DNA from: JANWHZ01 sp964527385
GTDB taxonomy: Bacteria > Patescibacteriota > Saccharimonadia > Saccharimonadales > UBA4665
NCBI GenBank assembly: GCA_964527385.1
Contig: CAZGPZ010000024.1
Span: forward strand, 1-14,694
Reading direction: 5' to 3'
DNA length: 14,694 bases
Positions 5,422 to 11,095 of this stretch are shown piece after piece. The translations under genes and the position numbers were made by a program. Under the pieces are notes generated by a model, which was not told the DNA's origin, ran no database searches, and saw only the letters and a program-made list of their open reading frames with translations. Positions within the stretch are counted from its first letter, which is position 1; each line of letters opens with the position of its first letter.

Positions 5422-7747
5422 AGGTATGTACATCGTGCTCGAAGGCCCGCAAGGCGTCGGCAAAACAACGCAGATTACTGAGCTGACCCGACGGCTGCGT
5501 GCGGCTGGCTTGCCGGTACGGACCCTGCGCGAGCCCGACAGCCAGAGCGACCTGACGGCTCGTGCCATCCGGCAATTGACCCAGGACCCGCGCTACCCGA
5601 TGAACACCAACACCGAGGTACTCTTGTACAATGCCGCCCGCTCGCAATCACTGCAAGTGATCAAGAAAAGCGTCGAGCAAGGCATCGTGTGCGTGGTCGA
5701 CCGCAACTACCTGACGACGCTTGCCATACAGTATTATGGCCGTGGCGACGTGCCGGATTACGAGACTATTAACCGCATTATTGCATTCGCTGTCAACGGT
5801 GTTGAACCCGACCTCTGCATCGTCATGGACGCGCCCGTGCAGGACCTGATGGCGCGCATGCAGCACCGGCAAGCCGGCGAACGGTTCGACAATCTCGCCG
5901 CCGAATTCCTGGAACGGGTCCGGGCGGGATATTTGTGGGAGGCGAAGCAGCGTGGGCTTCCCGTTGTATTCGCGACCGGCGATGCCATGCAAGTCGCGGA
6001 TGAAATTTGGAAACATGCCAGCAAAGCTCTAGCAATCCGCCAAGATACATCTGTTACGGAACCGGTGTCGTCAGTAAAAGAAATCATCGAGAAGCGTTAT
6101 CCAGCAGCTGCATCGACCGCGCAGGCGGCTACAACTGAAACGCCAGCAAAAGAAGACCGGACGGGCGAAGTCTACCTGACCAAGTCTGGTGGTAACTACC
6201 GCATGACGGATGCCGGCAAAGCCTATTTGGAGTCCGCAGTGACCGATGTATCGGGCAATGTGTACGCCTTCACCGACAAGCTAGGCCCGGTAACGGCAGC
6301 GGCCGCGATGGCGCGCTTGAGCCGCCGTGGCGACGATATGCGCATCACCATCCTCGACGAATTTACACATGGCATGGACAAAGACTCCAAGCTTCTGAAG
6401 CGCATCATAACTGCTTATGGCGATGATTCCGTACAGCAGCTAGCGGGCATGCATTTGGTCGTCGAAAAGGCGTCGAACCTACTGACCAAGAAACTTGAAT
6501 GGGGACGATTAGCGGCATACCTTGAGCAGTCGACGCGCTATATCTATTACGACCAGAAAGACGAGAACGGGCGCTTTAAATACCACATTCCCGAAGACCT
6601 CGACGAGGGCACCAAACAGCAATACATCCGCACGATGGACCAAATTTTTGGTCGTTATTCGAGCATGGTCCATGACTTGACGGCATATGTCCAAAACGGG
6701 TCAGCCACGCCGGCACCAGAACGTGACGGCGCCTGGCGCAGCGCCACCAAGGCCCAGGCATGTGATGCCATCCGCGGCGTGCTACCGGTCGCCACTGAGT
6801 CGACGGTCGGCATATTCGCCTCGGGACAAGCGATTGAAAGCCTTATCATGCACCTTTTGAGCGACACATTGCCCGAAGCGCGGGCTGCTGGGCAAGCGGT
6901 GTTGGACCAAGCCCGCAAGGTCATGCCGATGTTCCTGGAGCGCGCCGACAAGCCCGACCGGGGCGGGGCGGCAATCGCGTACCGCGCTAACACCCGCGCG
7001 GCGGTGAAAGCACTCGCCGAAGCGCATTTGCCCTCAAACCACGCTGGCGAAGCCGAACCGGTGACACTGGTTGACTACTGGCCGCGCAACGAATTGGATA
7101 TTGTCGCCGACATGCTCTACGAATTTTCCAGCCAACCCCTGGAGCGCATCCGTGAAGCGACCAATGCCTGGTCCTACGAACGCAAAGCAGAGGTGCTGAG
7201 GGCATATATGGGAGAACGGCTCAACCGTCGCCATCGGCCAGGGCGGGCGCTGGAGAAAATCCACTACAACTGGGACATTGTCTGCGACTATGGCGCTTTC
7301 CGTGACCTGCAGCGGCACCGCATGGTAGATGATTTAGAATGGCAGTCCTTGACGCCGCGCTACGGCTACGACATACCCAAACTTGTCGAAGATGCCGGCT
7401 TGGCCGAAGATTATGAGCGCTGCTTCGAACTCAGCCTGGAGTTATACAGCCTGCTCCAGAAAGCCGGCTACACCGAAGAAGCACAATACGCCACATTGCT
7501 CGGGCACCGCATGCGTTGGAAAATATCCTACAATGCTCGTGAAGCATTCCACTTGCACGAGCTGCGGACCAGCCCGCAGGGACATCCAAACTACCGCAAG
7601 CTGGTTCTTGCCATGCACGAGCGCTTGGCCGAAGTCCATCCGCTCATCGCCGAAAGCATGCGCTTCGTCAACCAAGACGAAGACGCCGAACTGACCCGCC
7701 TGGCCGCCGAGCGCTATACGCAATACAAACTAGAGCAGTTAGGCTAG
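5414..7747 (+). CDS. Thymidylate kinase fused to two tandem ThyX modules
   Basis: A 777-residue fusion. Residues 1-205 are thymidylate kinase (dTMP to dTDP): P-loop GPQGVGKT (11-18), REPD (39-42, the dTMP-binding REP motif), DRN (96-98, usually DRY/DRH), lid RQAGER (152-157). After a Thr/Ala-rich linker come two modules resembling flavin-dependent thymidylate synthase (dUMP to dTMP with FAD and methylenetetrahydrofolate). Module 1 (about 247-515) keeps the EQSTRY end (371-376) of the ThyX motif, but RHR has become WGR (363-365). Module 2 (about 520-777) keeps RHR (634-636), ESxR-like residues to R649, and NAREAFHLHELR (707-718). ThyX active sites are shared between subunits, so the modules may form one site in cis. 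The ATG at 5414 overlaps the dcd stop, with AAGG upstream. The domain calls are secure; catalytic activity is inferred. Confidence 0.92.
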   Translation: MTRGMYIVLEGPQGVGKTTQITELTRRLRAAGLPVRTLREPDSQSDLTARAIRQLTQDPRYPMNTNTEVLLYNAARSQSLQVIKKSVEQGIVCVVDRNYLTTLAIQYYGRGDVPDYETINRIIAFAVNGVEPDLCIVMDAPVQDLMARMQHRQAGERFDNLAAEFLERVRAGYLWEAKQRGLPVVFATGDAMQVADEIWKHASKALAIRQDTSVTEPVSSVKEIIEKRYPAAASTAQAATTETPAKEDRTGEVYLTKSGGNYRMTDAGKAYLESAVTDVSGNVYAFTDKLGPVTAAAAMARLSRRGDDMRITILDEFTHGMDKDSKLLKRIITAYGDDSVQQLAGMHLVVEKASNLLTKKLEWGRLAAYLEQSTRYIYYDQKDENGRFKYHIPEDLDEGTKQQYIRTMDQIFGRYSSMVHDLTAYVQNGSATPAPERDGAWRSATKAQACDAIRGVLPVATESTVGIFASGQAIESLIMHLLSDTLPEARAAGQAVLDQARKVMPMFLERADKPDRGGAAIAYRANTRAAVKALAEAHLPSNHAGEAEPVTLVDYWPRNELDIVADMLYEFSSQPLERIREATNAWSYERKAEVLRAYMGERLNRRHRPGRALEKIHYNWDIVCDYGAFRDLQRHRMVDDLEWQSLTPRYGYDIPKLVEDAGLAEDYERCFELSLELYSLLQKAGYTEEAQYATLLGHRMRWKISYNAREAFHLHELRTSPQGHPNYRKLVLAMHERLAEVHPLIAESMRFVNQDEDAELTRLAAERYTQYKLEQLG

Positions 7748-7803
7748 TCACTGACGATAAAACAGGGTGATGCCATCATAAACACCGACCGCCTGTCGTC
7801 GCG

Positions 7804-8262
7804 CTATTCGGTTTCCAGGACGTCACGAAGCGCTTCCGGGACTGGAGCCCTAACGAGCAAACCCTGTTTTTCGAGGCCAGCAAGATAATCCAAGACGCGC
7901 AGCGCATCACTTGAGGGCACGGCCTCTGGTTTCGTTTTGCCGCCGTCGAGTACTGTAAACGGGCCAACCGGGCTGTGGTCATCATACCTTAACTCCTCCA
8001 TGAGGTCCCCGTCCCGCCGATAGAGCGAAACAGCATGCACCGTCCATATGCTTCCGTCCTGCAGCTCATACCCCATGACACGATAATGTACGCCGGCAAG
8101 ATGGTGGCTGCTGCCGGGAAGAGGAATGTCACCAGCCAAGTAGCGCTCTCGTTCCAGCCCTTCTTCTGCGTTATAATCAGGCGTTTGCGCGCCCCATTCT
8201 ATCCTCGACTGGAAATCCCGCGCGTCTTGTGGCAACCCCATTTTCTCTGGACCGTCAGCCAT
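7804..8262 (-). CDS. Unrecognised 152-residue protein
   Basis: I do not recognise a family. The frame is open from 8355, but the ATG at 8262 has AGGAG 4 bases upstream and a good promoter behind it, so it is chosen. The protein is soluble-looking and mixed alpha/beta. Residues about 46-95 hold a strand-rich core (GVHYRVMGYELQDGSIWTVH, then AVSLYRRDG) preceded by a charged helix with EEGLERERYLAG. The C-terminus (DALRVLDYLAGLEKQGLL) is a helix. No signal peptide or membrane segment. It is convergent with the tmk-thyX fusion (56-base gap, no clear terminator) and divergent from rplJ. Function unknown; coding status is supported by its start signals and composition. Confidence 0.75.
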   Translation of the reverse strand: MADGPEKMGLPQDARDFQSRIEWGAQTPDYNAEEGLERERYLAGDIPLPGSSHHLAGVHYRVMGYELQDGSIWTVHAVSLYRRDGDLMEELRYDDHSPVGPFTVLDGGKTKPEAVPSSDALRVLDYLAGLEKQGLLVRAPVPEALRDVLETE

Positions 8263-8289
8263 AACACTCCTGTCATAATTAATATGTAT

Positions 8290-8318
8290 GTTATACGTTG
8301 GTTCAATGTATTGGTCAA
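8290..8318 (-). promoter_or_regulatory. Promoter of the minus-strand gene at 8262
   Basis: On the minus strand, TTGACC (8313-8318) and TATAAC (8290-8295) are separated by exactly 17 bases. The predicted start near 8283 gives a leader of about 20 bases containing the ribosome-binding site AGGAG. Confidence 0.65.
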
Positions 8319-8342
8319 TACCCGGCAAAACGACACAGCGTA

Positions 8343-8371
8343 TTGACGCCCCCAACAGATACCGCTATAAT
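8343..8371 (+). promoter_or_regulatory. Promoter of rplJ-rplL
   Basis: TTGACG (8343-8348) and a perfect TATAAT (8366-8371) are 17 bases apart. The predicted start near 8378 coincides with the 5' edge of the L10 leader. It lies 24 bases from the -35 box of the divergent promoter. Confidence 0.8.
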
Positions 8372-8377
8372 AGTAAC

Positions 8378-8490
8378 CAAGTTGCCAAAGACAGCGACGG
8401 GAGAAATCCTTGATTATGTCGCCGAGGTACAAACACTCTTTTATGAGTATGTACGCCTTTGGAAGCAAAGGCGTTTTGTTTGGCAACAGT
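8378..8490 (+). promoter_or_regulatory. L10 leader RNA (ribosomal protein autoregulation)
   Basis: GTTGCCAAA (8381-8389) pairs with TTTGGCAAC (8479-8487) as a 9-bp closing stem. Inside are the features I know for L10 leaders: AGACAGC (8389-8395) opposite GCCGAGGT (8421-8428), the kink-turn region, with GCGAC/GTCGC pairing (8394-8398, 8418-8422). Two more arms follow: ACTC/GAGT (8435-8448) and CGCCTTT/AAAGGCG (8454-8473). In bacteria the L10(L12)4 complex binds this RNA and represses rplJL. The third arm is followed by TTTTGTTT (8474-8481), so it could also act as an attenuator terminator whose U-run overlaps the closing stem. Confidence 0.85.
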
Positions 8491-8543
8491 ATCCGGAAAA
8501 GGTCGATGCCGGGTATGCATTACTCACTAACAGGAGTAAACGA

Positions 8544-9068
8544 ATGGCACTTACAAAAGCAAAGAAAAATGAAGTTATCGCTGATATAGCCGGCTTGTTG
8601 GCATCGTCCAAAATGACGGTTGTCGCGGCGTACCCGCACACTACAGTGAAAGCGATGCAGAGCTTGCGCAAAGCTGCCCGCGGCAACGGCACGACGGTGC
8701 GCGTCGTCAAGAACCGCTTGGTCATCAAAGCGATCGAGCAGAACGAGTCGCTTAAGGGCACAGATACCAGCACGCTGAACGGCCAGCTGATGTACGCGTT
8801 CAACAGCGAAGACGAGGTCGCCCCGGCCCAAACGCTCGCCGATTTCATGAAGACCAACCCAACGCTCGAATTTGTCGGCGCTATCAGCGCGGAAGGCAAA
8901 TTCCTGGATGGCAACGAGGTCAAAGCACTTGCGGCATTGCCTGGCAAGGACCAGCTTATCGCCCAAGTCGTAGCAATGTTGCAATCGCCGTTGCACAACG
9001 TCACAAACGCCCTATCCGGTAACCTGCACGCGCTGCTCGACGGCGTCGCCGACAAAGCCGCAGCCTAA
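8544..9068 (+). CDS. rplJ: 50S ribosomal protein L10
   Basis: A 174-residue protein of normal L10 length. L10 anchors L7/L12 dimers to the ribosomal stalk base beside L11. Typical features: N-terminal KAKKNEVIADIAGLLASSK, the VRVVKNRLVIKAI stretch, central FVGAISAEGKFLDG, and a helical C-terminus (LQSPLHNVTNALSGNLHALL) for L7/L12 binding. The frame is open further upstream to 8298, but that part overlaps the promoter and the leader RNA. The ATG at 8544 with AGGAG (8532-8536) at 7-base spacing is clearly right. Between the leader and the gene a 7-bp hairpin (TATCCGG with CCGGGTA, 8490-8515) may form. Confidence 0.97.
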   Translation: MALTKAKKNEVIADIAGLLASSKMTVVAAYPHTTVKAMQSLRKAARGNGTTVRVVKNRLVIKAIEQNESLKGTDTSTLNGQLMYAFNSEDEVAPAQTLADFMKTNPTLEFVGAISAEGKFLDGNEVKALAALPGKDQLIAQVVAMLQSPLHNVTNALSGNLHALLDGVADKAAA

Positions 9069-9079
9069 GGGCGCAAGAA

Positions 9080-9131
9080 TTGAGATTAGTGACCAACGAT
9101 GAGCAAAAACTTCTCTAATTCCTAATCTCAA
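9080..9131 (+). repeat. Inverted repeat in the rplJ-rplL gap
   Basis: TTGAGATTAG (9080-9089) and CTAATCTCAA (9122-9131) are a perfect 10-bp inverted repeat around a 32-base loop. The stem ends 18 bases before the rplL ribosome-binding site AAGGAG (9150-9155). No U-run follows, so it is not a simple terminator. It may be a processing site or an mRNA-stability element that helps rplL exceed rplJ in output. Confidence 0.6.
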
Positions 9132-9161
9132 ATCGTTAATCATAATTTTAAGGAGTTTGAA

Positions 9162-9539
9162 ATGGCAGATATCAAGAAACTGGCAGAAGAGCTGACAAAG
9201 CTGACTGTCCTCGAAGTAAATGAACTGAAAACTATCCTCAAAGACGAATACGGCATTGAGCCAGCTGCAGCAGCTGTTGCTGTCGCTGCTGGCCCAGCCG
9301 CTGGCGCTGCACCTGCAGAAGAAGCCAAGGCTGAATACGACGTCGTCCTGAAGGACGCTGGCGCTCAGAAAGTTGCTGTCATCAAGGCCGTCAAGGACTT
9401 GACACAACTCGGCCTCGGTGAGGCTAAGGCGCTCGTTGATGGCGCTCCAAAGACCATCCTTGAAAAGGCAAAGAAAGAAGACGCAGAGAAAGCAAAGGCA
9501 GCCCTAGAAGCCGCTGGCGCTACTGTCGAACTGGCGTAG
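9162..9539 (+). CDS. rplL: 50S ribosomal protein L7/L12
   Basis: A 125-residue protein of normal length. It recruits and stimulates translation GTPases as multiple copies on L10. Domains: N-terminal dimerisation and L10-binding helices (1-32), an Ala/Pro/Gly hinge (about 34-55), and a C-terminal globular domain with KVAVIKAVKDLT, GLGEAKALVDGAP and the terminal AAGATVEL. AAGGAG lies 6 bases before the ATG. A strong terminator follows, making rplJ-rplL a self-contained unit. Confidence 0.98.
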   Translation: MADIKKLAEELTKLTVLEVNELKTILKDEYGIEPAAAAVAVAAGPAAGAAPAEEAKAEYDVVLKDAGAQKVAVIKAVKDLTQLGLGEAKALVDGAPKTILEKAKKEDAEKAKAALEAAGATVELA

Positions 9540-9562
9540 TAATTTACGATTTACGCTGCACT

Positions 9563-9596
9563 AAACCCTCGCGTTGTTTCTATCGCGAGGGTTTTT
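9563..9596 (+). terminator. Intrinsic terminator after rplL
   Basis: AAACCCTCGCG (9563-9573) pairs perfectly with CGCGAGGGTTT (9584-9594), an 11-bp GC-rich stem with a 10-base loop, followed by TTTTT (9592-9596). The stop codon of the convergent minus-strand gene begins just beyond, so it may serve both directions, less strongly on the minus strand. Confidence 0.93.
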
Positions 9597-9606
9597 GCTT
9601 TGCAGG

Positions 9607-10047
9607 TTATTCCGGCAATTCTGCAGCCAACTCGGGAAGGAAATGCTGGTATAAAAAGTCCCATCCCTCTTCCGCATACAGCGCCGCGAACGGTGGCAAC
9701 TGGTCATTGGCGCCCGGCTGGTCCCGGATGGCTGCAAGATTCGATATGGACCCTACAGTCCGCGCAATATCATTATGTGCCTGGTCTACTGCAATGACGG
9801 CCGACCTCAACCGCTCGTTGTATCGCTGCTCGCTGATATCACCCCTGTCAAACTCCATCGACAATACGGTCATAAGACCGATTGCTCGGTTGAGTGCACG
9901 ATGGCGTAGTTCCAACACACGGTGGGCACCCAAAATTGCAAGCTCGAATGGATCTGTACCGAGCTCCTCTATCAAGTAAACGAGCTTATCAGCGTTTGCC
10001 GCGCGCTCACAGTATTCTTTGTACGGTCGTCGCAAACCAAAACTCAT
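9607..10047 (-). CDS. Unrecognised all-helical 146-residue protein
   Basis: I do not recognise a family. The open frame begins at 10086, but the ATG at 10047 is preceded by GAGGGG 4 bases away and by an extended -10 promoter, so it is chosen. The predicted structure is almost wholly helical: residues 15-65 have regular spacing of hydrophobic residues (KLVYLIEELG, ELAILGAHRVLELRHRAL), and 66-105 form another helix pair (NERLRSAVIAVDQAHNDI). The C-terminus is aromatic and acidic (GWDFLYQHFLPELAAELPE). No membrane segment or signal peptide. It is divergent from the gene at 10196. Function unknown. Confidence 0.75.
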   Translation of the reverse strand: MSFGLRRPYKEYCERAANADKLVYLIEELGTDPFELAILGAHRVLELRHRALNRAIGLMTVLSMEFDRGDISEQRYNERLRSAVIAVDQAHNDIARTVGSISNLAAIRDQPGANDQLPPFAALYAEEGWDFLYQHFLPELAAELPE

Positions 10048-10076
10048 TTCACCCCTCATCGGATATGTTTGGTGAT

Positions 10077-10085
10077 AGTATAACA
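10077..10085 (-). promoter_or_regulatory. Extended -10 promoter of the minus-strand gene at 10047
   Basis: The minus strand reads TGTTATACT: an extended -10 (TGn) joined to TATACT (10077-10082). No convincing -35 is seen. The predicted start is near 10070, 23 bases before the ATG. Confidence 0.5.
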
Positions 10086-10091
10086 CGCCAG

Positions 10092-10100
10092 TTATCCACA
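10092..10100 (+). other. Perfect consensus DnaA box
   Basis: TTATCCACA matches the strong DnaA-box consensus exactly. It sits in the divergent intergenic region, directly upstream of the extended -10 of the minus-strand gene. No cluster of further boxes is present nearby, so this is not an origin on this evidence. One exact match somewhere in a window this size has roughly a one-in-nine chance. Confidence 0.4.
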
Positions 10101-10115
10101 GCTCGGCAAAGTATT

Positions 10116-10144
10116 TTGACTTGGTAAACCAAACATGATAGGTT
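10116..10144 (+). promoter_or_regulatory. Possible promoter of the gene at 10196
   Basis: TTGACT (10116-10121) is a good -35. At 17-base spacing the -10 would be TAGGTT (10139-10144), a weak match. The predicted leader is about 45 bases. Confidence 0.35.
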
Positions 10145-10195
10145 TAGGGAGAAGAGTGTGGTGAAACAAAAGACCTGTGGGGAATTGGGGAAAAT

Positions 10196-10705
10196 ATGTC
10201 AGATATACCAGAAAAACAAATCAAACGGTTACGCGCGTTGATCCAAGAAGCCGAAACGAGCCTTGCGGCTGCGACCGAGCTACTGATTGGCTTGGTTGGC
10301 GACGACAAAAAAGTCGCGCCGCTAGTCCGCGACGAAAACCTCGGCAAAGTCATCGAAGGTGTATTTGACGGCCAAAACATGGTCGGCAGCGATGGCAAGA
10401 TATACCCCGTCCCGGCGAATTATGCTTCCAAATCCAAGCTTGTCCAAGGCGACATCCTCAAGCTGACCATTGCCGATGACGGCAGTTTCCTCTACAAACA
10501 GATCGGCCCGATCCCGCGCAAGCAAGTTGTCGGGACGCTCAAGCTGGAAAATGGCCATTATTTCGTAGAGGTCGGCACCCGCGCTTTCCGCGTTCTGCTC
10601 GCTAGCGTCACGTATTTCAAGGCTAAGCCGGGCGACCAAGTCAGTGCCAACGTTCCCGAAGACGATAGCGCCGCCGAGTGGGCCGCCCTTGAAGCCGCCC
10701 TCTAG
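10196..10705 (+). CDS. Conserved-looking protein: coiled coil plus beta-rich domain
   Basis: A 169-residue protein without a name I can support. Residues 1-35 are an amphipathic, coiled-coil-like helix (KQIKRLRALIQEAETSL). Residues about 48-150 look beta-rich, possibly one or two small barrels: KVIEGVFDGQNMVGSDG, KLVQGDILKLTIADDG, then VVGTLKLENGHYFVEVG and a VTYFKAKPGDQVSANVP strand pair. Its coiled coil followed by OB-like strands recalls the N-terminal part of proteasomal ATPases, but no ATPase domain is present, so this is only a structural analogy. The C-terminus is acidic (DDSAAEWAALEAAL). The ATG at 10196 has a GGGGA-rich stretch upstream rather than a classic site. Codon use matches the ribosomal genes, suggesting a housekeeping role. 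Confidence 0.85.
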   Translation: MSDIPEKQIKRLRALIQEAETSLAAATELLIGLVGDDKKVAPLVRDENLGKVIEGVFDGQNMVGSDGKIYPVPANYASKSKLVQGDILKLTIADDGSFLYKQIGPIPRKQVVGTLKLENGHYFVEVGTRAFRVLLASVTYFKAKPGDQVSANVPEDDSAAEWAALEAAL

Positions 10706-10710
10706 GCTAT

Positions 10711-11031
10711 ATGCCACCTATATTTATTCGCCTTAAATATCAGTTTTTCGTGTGGGCTGTTTTGGTCGTGATCGGCGTTCCAGTGATTTTTATATTCCTG
10801 CAGCCTTTGCAGGAATATCCGAGCGCCGTTGATAAGGCAAATAATCCTAAACACTTCATCTCTAAATTTTGCACTGGCCAATATATGTTTGTCGACGAAG
10901 TACCATTTACCCAGTCCAGTTTTCACATGTTAAAAAACGAGTATGGCAAATATCTGGCTGCCAAACGTAATTATGACGAGTTTGCTAGGTATTTCGCATG
11001 TGAAAGCTTGACGGTAAAACTATTCCTGTGA
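10711..11031 (+). CDS. Small single-pass membrane protein
   Basis: A 106-residue frame beginning 5 bases after the preceding stop, so probably cotranscribed. Residues 11-31 are strongly hydrophobic (QFFVWAVLVVIGVPVIFIFL), a likely membrane anchor with a short basic N-terminus (RLKYQ) inside. The remaining ~75 residues, with two Cys, aromatic and charged residues, would lie outside the membrane. There is no clear ribosome-binding site, and the region is visibly more AT-rich than its neighbours, so coding status is less certain. A perfect 11-bp inverted repeat lies inside the frame at the end of the membrane segment. No family recognised. Confidence 0.5.
   Translation: MPPIFIRLKYQFFVWAVLVVIGVPVIFIFLQPLQEYPSAVDKANNPKHFISKFCTGQYMFVDEVPFTQSSFHMLKNEYGKYLAAKRNYDEFARYFACESLTVKLFL
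10792..10818. repeat. Perfect 11-bp inverted repeat with 5-base loop
   Basis: ATATTCCTGCA (10792-10802) and TGCAGGAATAT (10808-10818) flank GCCTT. It lies within the small membrane-protein frame. No T-run follows on either strand, so it is not an obvious terminator. Confidence 0.75.
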
Positions 11032-11057
11032 TTCGCTGATGTTTGCTAATAGCACAA

Positions 11058-11087
11058 CGGACACAAGCCTAACCAACGTCGTATAAT
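11058..11087 (+). promoter_or_regulatory. Promoter of dnaX giving a leaderless mRNA
   Basis: A perfect TATAAT (11082-11087) lies 8 bases before the dnaX ATG. CGGACA (11058-11063) is a partial -35 at 18-base spacing. Transcription should start at or within 1-2 bases of the ATG, leaving no room for a ribosome-binding site; none is seen. Confidence 0.6.
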
Positions 11088-11095
11088 GTCAATAA

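Noticed and set aside
8298..8543. Upstream extension of the rplJ frame
   Set aside because: It covers the promoter and the L10 leader RNA; the ATG at 8544 has a proper ribosome-binding site and gives a normal L10 length.
10092..10190. Replication origin at the DnaA box near the replication genes
   Set aside because: Only one good DnaA box is present, with no AT-rich unwinding region or repeat cluster, and no dnaA or dnaN nearby.
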